Positions 45,271 to 60,953 are shown, numbered from the stretch's first letter. The stretch: DNA of 64,000 nucleotides from Metabacillus sp. B2-18 (GCF_021117275.1 NZ_CP088245.1:4776001-4840000), one strand, 5' to 3'. The notes: a model not told the origin generated them from the sequence alone. Made by a program: numbers and translations.

Positions 45271-45332
45271 TCCCCTTGCTGCTCATTTCTCAGTGCATAA
45301 TTTATATGATCCCCTTTTATATATGTTTGTGT

Positions 45333-45635
45333 TTAATGATCTAACGTCTTACCAGCACTAAGCTGTTCATTTTTACTTTCATCAATTCCATATTTTCGAT
45401 CGATTGAGTCACTAACTTTTGCGTTAATAAACAATAAAAGAATAAAGACGACAACTGCCCCTTGTGCACCCATAAAATAGTGAAACGGGAAGCCGTTAAT
45501 GGAAAAACCGCTAAAGAACTCAGCAAATAGCACAACACCAAACGATGAAAGTGCTCCGATAATTAAATAAATCACAATATTTCTTGTGCGCTCCTTGAAA
45601 TAAGCATCAGCTACTTTTTTATCAATCTTTTTCAT
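45333..45635 (-). CDS. Small symporter subunit, DUF4212-like
   Basis: A 100-residue protein with two membrane helices (IVIYLIIGALSSFGVVLFAEFF and GAQGAVVVFILLLFINA) and the GFPFHYFMGAQGAVVVF block typical of DUF4212 partners of SSS transporters. It lies directly upstream of the symporter in the same operon. It presumably supports transporter assembly or activity. Confidence 0.85.
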   Translation of the reverse strand: MKKIDKKVADAYFKERTRNIVIYLIIGALSSFGVVLFAEFFSGFSINGFPFHYFMGAQGAVVVFILLLFINAKVSDSIDRKYGIDESKNEQLSAGKTLDH

Positions 45636-45649
45636 GCAGCCACCTCCGA

Positions 45650-45832
45650 TTAAGATAAGCTAAAAATAAATTTGATTGTATCTATAAACGATGCAGGTAC
45701 CAATGCAATTTGAACAATGAAGTAGAGTAGTAGTGTTAAGACCGGGATGAGTAAAAACTGAGGTTTCCGTTTACGTAAACATAAGACCAAGCTGAATCCT
45801 GTTAGAGCAAGAATAAATAATAAAGTGAACAC
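45650..45832 (-). CDS. 60-residue membrane protein
   Basis: A two-helix protein with a KRKPQF loop. The start is GTG 45832, 9 nt after GGAGGG; a TTG at 45841 is in frame but too near that site. First gene of the symporter operon, function unknown. Confidence 0.6.
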   Translation of the reverse strand: MFTLLFILALTGFSLVLCLRKRKPQFLLIPVLTLLLYFIVQIALVPASFIDTIKFIFSLS

Positions 45833-45851
45833 TATAAGCAACCCTCCTATT

Positions 45852-45865
45852 TGTAAGCGTTATCA
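45852..45865 (-). promoter_or_regulatory. CcpA cre site
   Basis: TGTAAGCGTTATCA matches the catabolite-responsive element and sits right at the 5' end of the symporter operon. It predicts repression when preferred sugars are available, as for other acetate-use transporters. Confidence 0.6.
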
Positions 45866-46018
45866 TTCAACATTTATTATTATGAATGTTTTCATACTAA
45901 CCGGTCAATATAAAATCAGAAATTTGAGATATCTTTCTCTCGACATATTTCGTAATCTTTCGAATCATTAAACTGGGGTCCCCTTCAAATTACCTATAAA
46001 ATTTGTTACCTTTAAAAT

Positions 46019-46438
46019 ATGAAAAAAATAATGATTTATCTTTGTTTTGTAATGTATATAGGAATATTATTTTATCTGTTGTTTTTTTCCGCTTATCGGA
46101 AGTCTGTTGGTGGCCTGATTTCCTATAACCTCATTCCACTTCAAACAATTGGGCAGTATTTTTATTCTTTTGACGGACTAGGTTTGACAGATCAGTTTCT
46201 AGGAAACCTCTTAGCTTTTGCTCCGTTTGGCTTTTTGTTGCCTTTTATTCTAATAGTTACGTTCACCAGGGTTTTGGGGTATTCTTTTTTACTTTCTTTA
46301 TCAGTGGAGATTGCTCAGTTTATTTTTCGGGTCGGGGCGTTTGATGTGGATGATCTTATCTTAAATGTTGCAGGTGGCGGATTTGGTTTTTTAGGCTATC
46401 TAATCATTAGAAGAGCTTGGCTTGTCGCCAAGTCCTAA
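46019..46438 (+). CDS. VanZ-family membrane protein
   Basis: A 139-residue membrane protein with the VanZ pattern: NLIPLQTIGQYF, FLGNLLAFAPFGFLLPF, LSVEIAQFIFRVGAFDVDDLILNVAGGGFGFLGYL. VanZ-type proteins are linked to glycopeptide resistance and cell-envelope metabolism. I see no strong ribosome site before the ATG. It lies head-to-tail with the symporter operon and faces spoIIQ. Confidence 0.85.
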   Translation: MKKIMIYLCFVMYIGILFYLLFFSAYRKSVGGLISYNLIPLQTIGQYFYSFDGLGLTDQFLGNLLAFAPFGFLLPFILIVTFTRVLGYSFLLSLSVEIAQFIFRVGAFDVDDLILNVAGGGFGFLGYLIIRRAWLVAKS

Positions 46439-46498
46439 TGGCGCTTTTCTTATACTATCATCCAAAAAATTTTATACTTCCTGATAGGATAAAAAAAT

Positions 46499-46534
46499 CG
46501 AGGTTGATCTCTAGTTAGTTTGAGTTCAACCCCG
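46499..46534 (-). terminator. Terminator of spoIIQ
   Basis: GGTTGA/TCAACC stem with an outer GG/CC, T-run on the minus strand, 16 bases past the stop. Confidence 0.7.
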
Positions 46535-46549
46535 TATAGACGGCTATCC

Positions 46550-47488
46550 TTATGAATTTACTGTGCTATTTGAAGCTTCAGGTTGAGTTGATTCCTCGCT
46601 ACCTTCAGTTTCTCCTTTTTCAGCGTCTTTTTTATCTGATTCTGGAGCTTTTTCTTCTGCAGACTTTTCATCGTCTTTTGCTGGTGCTTCTTCACCTTCA
46701 CCTGCTGGAGCTTCTTCGCTTACTTCTTCTTCAGTTGTTGGAGCTTCTTCACTCACTTCTTCTTCTGTTGCAGGTTCTTCAGTTGCTTCTTCTTCAACAG
46801 CTTCTACAGACGTTACCGGCTTGTCCATATAAGTTAGAGGGTTAACAGCTTTTCCAGCTTTACGAACCTCGAAGTGTACGTGGTTGCCATCTTCTTCATT
46901 GTAAAGATTTGTACCAGACTTACCAAGTAGTTCGTTTTGCTCAACTTTGTCACCAGCTTGAACACTTACTTCTGCTAATGATTGATAAACTGTTACCACA
47001 TCATTTTCATGCTCAATTTCTACTACATAACCTAGAATTGGATCTTTTTCAGCTTTTGTTACTGTACCACTTAGTGATGCAACAACATCAAATTGCTTCT
47101 GATCTTCTCTTGCTAGGTCAATTCCTTTGTTCATTCTATACGTATTGTTATAGAATACAAGTGCTGCTTCTTGATCTTCTGTTGAAGCATTTTCATCATA
47201 AAACTTTTTCACAACTGTTACAGCATCTGGATCAATAGCTGGCATTGCAAAGTTTTCTTTCGTTGCGTTAACTTCAACTGCCTCAGGCTGATTGTCTGTT
47301 AATGCAAGGTCTTCTGTATTGTTACCATTTAAATCTTCTGCTACATCATTGCTGATGCTTTGATACCATAATACTGCCGTAAGGATAACTGCTGCACTCA
47401 TTAGGTAAATTGCCGGAAATACCCAACGTTTTCTGAAAAATTGTTGAACTTTGTTTTGAGAAGTACGTTTCTTTTCTTCCTCTCTCAT
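46550..47488 (-). CDS. spoIIQ: Forespore protein SpoIIQ with degenerate LytM domain
   Basis: A 312-residue type II membrane protein. Residues about 22-44 are the transmembrane helix; the LytM fold spans roughly 105-220. The first zinc ligand is missing: YRMNKGIDLA has Asn where active LytM enzymes have His, while the HVHFEV motif is kept. This matches B. subtilis SpoIIQ, which joins SpoIIIAH across the intermembrane space. After residue 225 there is an unusually long acidic tail of repeated EE-x-S-E-E-A-P units, so it is longer than the 283-residue B. subtilis protein. Confidence 0.92.
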   Translation of the reverse strand: MREEEKKRTSQNKVQQFFRKRWVFPAIYLMSAAVILTAVLWYQSISNDVAEDLNGNNTEDLALTDNQPEAVEVNATKENFAMPAIDPDAVTVVKKFYDENASTEDQEAALVFYNNTYRMNKGIDLAREDQKQFDVVASLSGTVTKAEKDPILGYVVEIEHENDVVTVYQSLAEVSVQAGDKVEQNELLGKSGTNLYNEEDGNHVHFEVRKAGKAVNPLTYMDKPVTSVEAVEEEATEEPATEEEVSEEAPTTEEEVSEEAPAGEGEEAPAKDDEKSAEEKAPESDKKDAEKGETEGSEESTQPEASNSTVNS

Positions 47489-47635
47489 TCTATCATCACC
47501 TCAGAAATCAGTTTGAACAGATTTTCTGAATTATATACACACCTTCAAAAAAATTTTTTTAAACTTTAGTATGTGTCTTGTTTATAATTATATGTATGGA
47601 ATGTGAAAGTTTTTTAACTAAAGGAGTTTATGTAT

Positions 47636-48004
47636 ATGAAGAAAGTCATCTTCACCCTATTACCTCTACTATATATGGCGCTGATCTGGACGCTCTCAAG
47701 CTTCCCAGCGGATGCGATTGTGAACACACCATTTTCGTTTGATTCACTTTTAAAAGAATCGTTGCATCTTATAGAATTTGCGATTCTCTATTGGTTGATT
47801 GCCTTTGCATTCATGGCTCATGGACGTTGGACAGAGCGTACGAGCTGGATTGCAGCCGCTATCGCTATTTTATATGGACTAACAGATGAGATTCATCAGT
47901 CGTTTGTTCCAGCAAGGTCAGCTACGGTGATTGATTTTGTGAAGGATACAATTGGAGTGCTAGTTTCCTATTATATTGCGAAGAGAAAGTTTTTTAAAAA
48001 GTAA
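47636..48004 (+). CDS. VanZ-family membrane protein, YwnJ-like
   Basis: A 122-residue VanZ homologue: KESLHLIEFAILYWLIAFAF, YGLTDEIHQSFVPARSATVIDFVKDTIG. ATG 47636 lies 9 nt after AAAGGAG and is preferred over the ATG at 47630. B. subtilis has the VanZ-family gene ywnJ in this spoIIQ region. Membrane-bound; no function shown. Confidence 0.82.
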   Translation: MKKVIFTLLPLLYMALIWTLSSFPADAIVNTPFSFDSLLKESLHLIEFAILYWLIAFAFMAHGRWTERTSWIAAAIAILYGLTDEIHQSFVPARSATVIDFVKDTIGVLVSYYIAKRKFFKK

Positions 48005-48027
48005 AAAGGAGCAGAATCTGCTCCTTT
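48005..48027. terminator. Bidirectional terminator
   Basis: AAAGGAGCAG/CTGCTCCTTT stem between the 3' ends of the VanZ gene and spoIID. Confidence 0.85.
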
Positions 48028-49051
48028 ACTGTTTTGCTGTATATTTATTTAAGAATGGCTCGGCTTCCGATACCTTTGTTCCATTATAATAATAAGCAAC
48101 GATGTCTTGATACGTTTTGCCTGATTCAGCCATGAAGTTCGCTCCGTATTGACTCATCCCAACACCGTGACCATAGCCTTTAGTCTCAATTACAACGGAG
48201 TCACCTTTAATTTCCCACGTAAAGTCTGCTGATTTTAATTCAAGCTTATCTCTTACATCTGTACCAGTAAATTCTTTCCCATCTATTTCAACTTTAGCTA
48301 CGCGTTTCCCAGGCGTTAGCTCGGTTACTTTTCCAATTGTTCCGCTTGATGTATCAAGATTTACCCCTAATAGCTTTTCAAACTGAGAGATCGCAATAAT
48401 TTTTTTCTCATAAAACTTCGGTGATTTTTCATCCCATGTGCTTTCTACGCTTTTTAAATAAGGAATCGGCTCTTGCCATACAGCTTCCGAGTTTTCTGTA
48501 TATCCATTACTAGTAGAGAAAAAGCTTGCATCAATCGGCTGATTATCATATGTAAGTATTTGACCTTGAGTTGCTGCTACAGCCTCTGTAATTTTCTCCA
48601 TTTTTTGTGTGTAATCATCTCCCCAAGCTGCTTTTAGCTCTTGAGGGGTTTTATAAACCTGGTGCATGATCGTATCTGTTACAACAGCATTCCCCTCTGG
48701 AACACCCAATGTTTTGCCACTCATCAATTGCTTCGTAATATATGTTCTTGCGGCAAGTGCTTGTGCTTTTAACGCCTCTGTTTCAAATTCAGCTGGCATC
48801 TCAGAAGCCACAACACCTATCACATACTCCTCTAACGGAATGTTTTCCACGACCTTTGCTTGACTTCTATATACAGGCACATCCAACGGTGATTCACCTA
48901 AAACGGGCACTTCGCTTTTGCTGACCGTTATTTCCTCACCTAATTTGCCTTTTGATTGCTCCATAAACGGTGTAACGAGAAGAGTTGGAATCAGAAGAAT
49001 AATAAAAAATAACCCTCCAAGTGCAAAGAGAACTGGTTTAACTGGTTTCAT
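48026..49051 (-). CDS. spoIID: Stage II sporulation protein D
   Basis: A 341-residue lytic transglycosylase of the engulfment machine. Membrane helix about residues 9-27; then the SpoIID domain (PLEEYVIGVVASEMPAEFETEALKAQALAARTYI, with the catalytic Glu) and a C-terminal YGHGVGMSQYGANFMAE block. ATG 49051 follows GGAGGTAAAC. Adjacent to murA and spoIIQ as in B. subtilis. Confidence 0.95.
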   Translation of the reverse strand: MKPVKPVLFALGGLFFIILLIPTLLVTPFMEQSKGKLGEEITVSKSEVPVLGESPLDVPVYRSQAKVVENIPLEEYVIGVVASEMPAEFETEALKAQALAARTYITKQLMSGKTLGVPEGNAVVTDTIMHQVYKTPQELKAAWGDDYTQKMEKITEAVAATQGQILTYDNQPIDASFFSTSNGYTENSEAVWQEPIPYLKSVESTWDEKSPKFYEKKIIAISQFEKLLGVNLDTSSGTIGKVTELTPGKRVAKVEIDGKEFTGTDVRDKLELKSADFTWEIKGDSVVIETKGYGHGVGMSQYGANFMAESGKTYQDIVAYYYNGTKVSEAEPFLNKYTAKQ

Positions 49052-49304
49052 GTTTACCTCCAATGATTAGGTTGAGTAGAATGTCTATAGTTCATCTTAT
49101 GGTCATGGACAAGCAATTATGACTGGAAAAAGTGGGGACAACTAATATTTTGTAGGGGTGGACGAGGGTTGGGGATTTCGAGTTTTAGATGGTTATTTAG
49201 ATATGTTTATTGAAGATGTTATTAGGTTTGCTGTGATTGTAGGTTCGCGAGAGGTGTGGGTGGGTATTGGGGCAGAAGTTTTTTTCAATGCTGGTTTTGT
49301 CTTG

Positions 49305-50050
49305 ATTCTCACGGTATCGGGACAGAATCTTTTCTTCAATATCGGGTTTTGTCCCGATTCTCGCGGTATCGAGACAGAACCTTTCTTAATATACTGGGTT
49401 TTGTCTCGATTCTCGCAGTATCGAGACAGAACCTTTCTTTCTTTACCGGTTTTTGTCCCGATTCTCGGGGTATCGGGACAGAATCTTTCCTTCAATATCG
49501 GTTTTTGTCCCGATTCTCGCAGTATCGAGACAGAACCTTTCTTTCTTTACCGGGTTTTGTCCCGATTCTCGTGGTATCGGGACAGAATCTTTCCTTCAAT
49601 ATCGGTTTTTGTCCCGATTCTCGTAGTATCGAGACAGAACCTTTCTTTCTTTACCGGGTTGTGTCCCGATTCTCGGGGTATCAGGACACAACCTTTCTTA
49701 ATATACTGGGTTTTGTCCCGATTCTCGCAGTATCGAGACAGAACCTTTCTTTCTTTACCGGGTTTTGTCCCGATTCTCGCGGTATCGAGACAGAACCTTT
49801 CTTTCTTTACTGGGTTTTGTCCCGATTCTCGCAGTATCGAGACAGAACCTTTCTTTCTTTACCGGGTTTTGTCCCGATTCTCGCGGTATCGAGACAGAAC
49901 CTTTCTTAATATACTGGGTTTTGTCTCGATTCTCGCAGTATCGAGACAGAACCTTTCTTTCTTTACCGAGTTTTGTCCCAATTCTCGCAGTATCGAGACA
50001 GAACATTCTTTCTATGCTGGTTTTTGTCTCGATTCTCGCGTATCGGGCAC
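49305..50050. repeat. 52-nt array with alternating inverted arms, family 3
   Basis: Fourteen regular units of exactly 52 nt (starts at 49316, 49368, 49420 ... 49992). Each has ATCGAGACAG-type arm, a CT-rich spacer, the inverse GTCCCGAT/TGTCTCGAT and a 9-nt separator. Frames stay open for several hundred codons only because the unit lacks stops; I do not annotate protein. Confidence 0.92.
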
Positions 50051-50121
50051 CCATTTGCCTCATACATCAATTCTTCTTCTAATTATCAACGGAAGGAACC
50101 GGAGTAAGAGCTGCTTCAACC

Positions 50122-50222
50122 TTATGTACGACATTTCTCTTTCAACTGACCTCTCTTTTGTCGTTCATCACCCTTATGAACGACACTCTCCCCCCTACTG
50201 ACCTCTGTTTTGTCGTTCAAAC
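50122..50222. repeat. 52-nt array, family 2, second locus
   Basis: Two units with ATG(A/T)ACGACA arms at 50124 and 50176, their TTGTCGTTCA inverses and CT-rich spacers. Same sequence family as 41077-41255. Confidence 0.88.
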
Positions 50223-50381
50223 ACCACTGGCTAATCCCTATAAAATCTCATTCACTTACTTTTCACCAAAGTTTTATAAAATTCCATGTATAATCTTCAA
50301 CAAATAAAGGTATTCTAGTAAAGTCGTAAAAAGAATTAATTTCTTTACATATTTGTGAATAATACGCGTACTTATAAAAAT

Positions 50382-50420
50382 AAAAGGAGCAGGGCGCCAT
50401 TGCTGACTCCTGCTCCTTTT
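50382..50420 (-). terminator. Terminator of murA
   Basis: AAAAGGAGCAGG / CCTGCTCCTTTT stem, immediately after the stop. Confidence 0.85.
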
Positions 50421-50431
50421 ATGAAGGCATA

Positions 50432-51736
50432 TTAATCTGATGATACAGCTGCTTGCTGATCAGATTTTGTTGTGATTTCTTCTTTAACACGTTCGATATC
50501 TGCGCCGATAGATGCAAGCTTATCGTGGAAGTTTACATAGCCACGATCTAGATGTTTTAGTTCAGTGACACGTGTATGGCCTTCTGCACATAATCCAGCT
50601 AGGATTAGTGCGGCACCAGCACGTAGGTCAGTTGCTGCTACTTCTGCACCTTGTAGCTTTACAGGTCCATTGATGATAACGGAACGTCCCTCAATTTTGA
50701 TATCTCCATTCATACGACGGAATTCTTCAACATGCATGAAACGATTTTCGAAAACTGTTTCTGTGATCATGCTAGTTCCGTTAGCACATAGTAACAATGC
50801 CATCATTTGCGATTGCATATCTGTTGGGAAACCAGGGTGTGGCATTGTTTTTAAGTCTACAGATTTTAATTTCTCAGGTCCGATGACACGTAAACCTTCT
50901 TGTTCTTCAATGATTTTAACGCCCATCTCTTCCATTTTTGCAACAAGAGATGTTAAATGCTCTGGAATTGCTCCTTTTACAAGAACGTCTCCGCCTGTGA
51001 TTGCTGCAGCTACCATAAACGTACCTGCTTCAATACGGTCAGGGATGATTGAGTGGTTAATACCTTTTAAGGTTTCCACACCTTCAATACGGATTGTTCC
51101 TGTACCGGCGCCGCGGATTTTACCACCCATAGCATTGATATAGTTCGCTAAGTCAACGATTTCAGGTTCTTTTGCTACGTTTTCTAGTACCGTTGTTCCC
51201 TCTGCTAAAGCAGCTGCCATGATGATGTTTTCTGTTGCACCAACACTTGGGAAATCAAGGTAAACTTTAGCACCTTTTAGTCTTCCATTTACTTCTGCTT
51301 CAATAAAGCCGTTTCCAACTTTAATTGATGCTCCCATTGCTTCAAAGCCTTTTAAATGCTGATCAATTGGACGTGAGCCAATTGCACAACCACCTGGTAA
51401 TGCAACACGTGCATGACCATTACGAGCTAAAAGTGCTCCCATGACAAGTACAGACGCACGCATTTTTCTTACATATTCAAATGGTGCTTCTGTTGATAGC
51501 TCTTTTGATGCATCTACAATCACTTGATTATTTTCAAAATGGACATCTGCGCCTAAGTGGCGAAGAACTTCATTAATTGTATACACATCGGAGAGCGTAG
51601 GTACATTACTTATGATACTTTTATCTTCACTTGCTAATAATGATGCAGCGATAACTGGTAGAACGGCATTTTTTGCTCCTTCAACTTGCACAGTACCGTT
51701 TAACCTACGACCGCCACGGACGATGATTTTTTCCAA
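50432..51736 (-). CDS. murA: UDP-GlcNAc enolpyruvyl transferase MurA
   Basis: A 434-residue enzyme for the first committed step of peptidoglycan synthesis. K22 (AKNA) and the catalytic C117 (GGCAIGSRP) are present. Context next to spoIID and ywmB identifies it as the murAA-type gene. Confidence 0.95.
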   Translation of the reverse strand: MEKIIVRGGRRLNGTVQVEGAKNAVLPVIAASLLASEDKSIISNVPTLSDVYTINEVLRHLGADVHFENNQVIVDASKELSTEAPFEYVRKMRASVLVMGALLARNGHARVALPGGCAIGSRPIDQHLKGFEAMGASIKVGNGFIEAEVNGRLKGAKVYLDFPSVGATENIIMAAALAEGTTVLENVAKEPEIVDLANYINAMGGKIRGAGTGTIRIEGVETLKGINHSIIPDRIEAGTFMVAAAITGGDVLVKGAIPEHLTSLVAKMEEMGVKIIEEQEGLRVIGPEKLKSVDLKTMPHPGFPTDMQSQMMALLLCANGTSMITETVFENRFMHVEEFRRMNGDIKIEGRSVIINGPVKLQGAEVAATDLRAGAALILAGLCAEGHTRVTELKHLDRGYVNFHDKLASIGADIERVKEEITTKSDQQAAVSSD

Positions 51737-51768
51737 AGTATTCCCCTCCGCGTCCCAATTTCTCTATA

Positions 51769-52497
51769 TTAATATTCAGACGTAATGATTGGTGTTCCTA
51801 TAACGACCGTAGTTTTACCGCCCAATCCGTCAGTTCTTAATGCAATTTGTATGTTCATGTTGTTTTCATCTGTTGGAATGAAATCTTCCCATATAGGGGT
51901 TTTAGCCGATACCGAAAGAAAATCTGGTTCCTGCAGTTGTTCTACCGGTTTCGCCTCAAATTCTTTTAACAAGTTTTCTGATTTTTGATTCAAAACACCT
52001 TCCATATTATCATTAATGATTCCTGCCATACAAGCAAAAATTGTAGGTTTTTCATGAAAGATGTCGAAAGCATTAGTTTGGAAGTAGTCGTTGATGTTGT
52101 TCCAATTTTTTTGTGAGTTTACACCCTTAACCTCATAAAGGATATACGATTGTGATTGATTGTTTGTGAGGGTGTTTAAAATCTGAAGCTTTTCTGTTAC
52201 ATTTTTCTCTCTATTGTTAAAAACACCAATCGCTTTATAAACGTTATCGTCCTCTGAGAACGTCCAATTAAATTGACGGTATTGGTCTGTTATTTGTTTC
52301 ACTTCATCGATTGATTGATTGCTGACAACCTGTTTAGCATATAAAGACCATTCTTTGATGTCAATATCTTGATGTTCCATACCTTTAGCAATTTGAAATA
52401 ATTTCGATTGACGTTCAGTTGCTCCAATGTGATTTGCCACGAAACTAAAAAGTATTGACAACATTAAAACCATAATTCCTATCCCTTTATATCTCAT
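51769..52497 (-). CDS. ywmB: YwmB-family protein
   Basis: A 242-residue exported protein with a hydrophobic N-terminus (MVLMLSILFSFVANHIGATE) and the YwmB pattern (GKTTVVIGTPIITSEY end). It is upstream of murA as in B. subtilis. ATG 52497 is chosen after AAGGAGAGG; the open frame upstream to 52596 is not hydrophobic. Role unknown, possibly envelope or sporulation. Confidence 0.85.
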   Translation of the reverse strand: MRYKGIGIMVLMLSILFSFVANHIGATERQSKLFQIAKGMEHQDIDIKEWSLYAKQVVSNQSIDEVKQITDQYRQFNWTFSEDDNVYKAIGVFNNREKNVTEKLQILNTLTNNQSQSYILYEVKGVNSQKNWNNINDYFQTNAFDIFHEKPTIFACMAGIINDNMEGVLNQKSENLLKEFEAKPVEQLQEPDFLSVSAKTPIWEDFIPTDENNMNIQIALRTDGLGGKTTVVIGTPIITSEY

Positions 52498-52643
52498 ACA
52501 CGGCCACTTCCTCTCCTTAGTAACATTGTTACCGGATAAAAAGTGTCCATACGTGGAAAAAGTCGTCAATAATAGACAATTCTGTAAAACGATCAATATG
52601 TACCTATTTCCCGTTTAAGATCCGCTATAAACCAACGTTTTTT

Positions 52644-52874
52644 CTAAAAAAGTGATGGAAGTTGTTGTGACCATAATAAATAATCAAGGAAAAAATTACT
52701 TACTAATGATCCAATGGCAATGGTTAATAATATAAGAAGTACCTTCGCTTGAATGACTTTGCCCGCTTTAATCCATTTTTCAATGTTTAATGCTTGTAAG
52801 GCCCACCAAGTTACTGCGATGAAAGCAAGGTGTACAACCATACTTATTAAGGCCAGTTGTCCATAGTCGGGCAT
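52644..52874 (-). CDS. DUF1146 membrane protein, YwzB-like
   Basis: A 76-residue protein with two membrane helices (MVVHLAFIAVTWWALQAL, LLILLTIAIGSLVSNFFLDYLL) and the DUF1146 layout. Strong GGAGGGG site upstream. Next to ywmB as in B. subtilis. Confidence 0.85.
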   Translation of the reverse strand: MPDYGQLALISMVVHLAFIAVTWWALQALNIEKWIKAGKVIQAKVLLILLTIAIGSLVSNFFLDYLLWSQQLPSLF

Positions 52875-53321
52875 GCTTCACCCCTCCAATAATCCAAGTT
52901 TTAAGGATTATTTTTTTATTTTGCAAAAAACACAGAGCAATTTAAATCATACCTGTTTTTTTTCTAAAAACAACCTCAAAATGACCTATATTAGCGAAAA
53001 AAATGAATCTTTTTTTCTTGATGTGATATATACCCTTGAATAGTATATTGAGCTTTCCATGTAACATGATTGATTTTTACTTTTAATAAAAATTTAACGT
53101 ATACTGTCTTTACTTTTACAAAAAACATGCTAAGGCCGATTAAGAAACTGCAGGCCAAAAAAGGCTCACCTTTCTATTTTACTACCTTTTATCATCCACT
53201 TACTTCCTCATTTATGAAAAAATTGTTACAGATTTTCCAAGCCATTTTCTGTGTTATACTTCAGAAGCAGCAGATCCTGCTGAGACATATATAGGTTTTA
53301 ACAGGGAGAAGGGGGCAGAAC
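52875..53321. other. AT-rich intergenic region
   Basis: No gene, riboswitch or terminator that I can support. The 5' end of the gene at 53322 and its promoter must lie near 53270-53310. Confidence 0.5.
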
Positions 53322-53819
53322 ATGCAATTAAATTTTGAAAACAACCACGATTCAATTCAAGAGTATGCTTCAACATTACCTTTCTTTGATAATATTTACG
53401 CAGCAAAGGCTTTTTATTACGAACATCGCCAGGAACATCTTAAGCTATTAGAAGAAATTTCAAAAGAGTTTAATGTACTTCTTGATTATTCCCCTAAAAG
53501 TCTCATTTCTTTAGAGGAATTTTATTTTCATTTAGTTCGAAACAACTATTTTTTTGACATACAAATAACGATTGAAGAGTTTGAAACATGTATGAGTCTG
53601 TATTTATGTGAAGTATTAGTTATGCATCATGATGATGCTGCTGAGTGGATTGTCGAAGAATATCCATATGCGGATCAGAAGTTCGTGATGGGCATACGAT
53701 ACGGACGTTTTCATCAATACTTTGAAAATCTGTTTCCACAATTCTATCTTTCACAAAAAGATGGAAGTCAACAAGCGCTGTTTAAGCGCTATATGAGAAT
53801 GAGTATGAAAAGTAAGTGA
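53322..53819 (+). CDS. Unknown acidic protein
   Basis: A 165-residue soluble protein with aromatic-rich helices (FDNIYAAKAFYYEHRQEHLKLLEEISKEF and AEWIVEEYPYADQKFVMGIRYGRFHQYFENLFPQFYL). GGGAGAAGGGGG precedes the ATG. It is between the envelope genes and the atp operon. No domain recognised. Confidence 0.7.
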   Translation: MQLNFENNHDSIQEYASTLPFFDNIYAAKAFYYEHRQEHLKLLEEISKEFNVLLDYSPKSLISLEEFYFHLVRNNYFFDIQITIEEFETCMSLYLCEVLVMHHDDAAEWIVEEYPYADQKFVMGIRYGRFHQYFENLFPQFYLSQKDGSQQALFKRYMRMSMKSK

Positions 53820-53859
53820 TTTGATTGCGGGTAGGACCTGGGATCGTTGAGACTGTGTA

Positions 53860-53949
53860 TCGCGGATATACTCCCGAGAATCGCGGATAAAACCCGAGAA
53901 TCGCGGATAAAACCCGAGAATCGCGGATAAAACCCGAGAATCGCGGATA
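53860..53949. repeat. Tandem TCGCGGATA array
   Basis: Five units; the last four are of 20 nt with AATCGCGGATAAA and CCCGAG. Same family as at 35081-35176. Confidence 0.85.
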
Positions 53950-54029
53950 GCCATCTTAAATCGAAAATAAATGCTTCTTTATTAGGATTAATACTCTTTA
54001 ATCCACTCAAAATACCCCATACAAACCAA

Positions 54030-54058
54030 AAAGGATGGTGCCCGAGGCACCATCCTTT
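54030..54058 (-). terminator. Terminator of atp operon
   Basis: GGATGGTGCC/GGCACCATCC stem with a T-run, immediately following the atpC stop at 54059. Confidence 0.9.
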
Positions 54059-54469
<411 letters not shown>

Positions 54470-54482
54470 CTAGGTCCCAAAA

Positions 54483-55916
<1,434 letters not shown>

Positions 55917-55924
55917 CTATGAAA

Positions 55925-56045
55925 TGCGTAAGCGCCTCGTTCAGGCCCGACAAGCATAAGACGATTATGAAATGAAGGCGTTCTTTGCCTTCAATTCATG
56001 ATTGGCTTATGACTCGAGGGACTAGGCGCTGGAGCTAGACACCGA
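55925..56045. repeat. Stem-loop repeat between atpD and atpG
   Basis: An imperfect inverted structure: AAGCGCCT ... AGGCGCTG outer arms with GCATAAGACGATTATGAAATG ... GATTGGCTTATGAC inner arms. It looks like an interspersed repeat, and similar elements are common in Bacillaceae; inside an operon it could affect mRNA stability. Confidence 0.65.
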
Positions 56046-56082
56046 AACTAAGTAAGATGTCACTATTTTTAAATTGAATTTA

Positions 56083-56946
<864 letters not shown>

Positions 56947-57020
56947 TCACCACCTTTATTTAAAAATCATCTATTAACAGTCTGAGTGAAAGCCCTAGAC
57001 GAGCCTTCACTCACAAATTA

Positions 57021-59620
<2,600 letters not shown>

Positions 59621-59634
59621 TCACTCCCTTCAAG

Positions 59635-59775
59635 AGTTCCATGATGGGTTAGTAAGTTCACGGCTTCCGATGAACTTCGTATTTCTGCGTCAGCTTCTTC
59701 GTCGGCATCCTCACGTACGGTTGTACGCTCCGGTACCTCCTCAGTCGCTTCCTTGAACTACTCGTTCCTCGAAAC
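59635..59775. repeat. Repeat-like insertion between atpE and atpF
   Basis: On the minus strand the stretch reads like an interspersed repeat with AGGAGGTACCGGAGCG and GACGCAGAAATACGAAGTTC; it enlarges the atpE-atpF gap to 294 bp. It has no gene. Such elements are repeated in Bacillaceae genomes, but I see one copy here. Confidence 0.5.
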
Positions 59776-59905
59776 CCTTTTATTCTTTACATAGTTTTAA
59801 AGTAAACTAAGTTAATCTATAACCAGTTTAAATATCTGTGCATAAAGGAATGGCGAAGGTTCGCTTTGAATGATCTTCGCCATATTTCCTACTATAACTA
59901 TCGAA

Positions 59906-60169
<264 letters not shown>

Positions 60170-60197
60170 TTAGTCCAATAAATTGAACATATATTGA

Positions 60198-60953
<756 letters not shown>

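Noticed and set aside
49158-50201. Long open frames in the 49-50 kb array
   Set aside because: They exist because the 52-nt unit has no stop in several frames. The translated text repeats every 52 residues, frames are open on both strands, and no ribosome site is present.
52875-53321. T-box or other riboswitch before 53322
   Set aside because: I could not see the conserved core or a terminator pair.
53751-54010. Minus frames at 53.75-54.0 kb
   Set aside because: Derived from the TCGCGGATA array.
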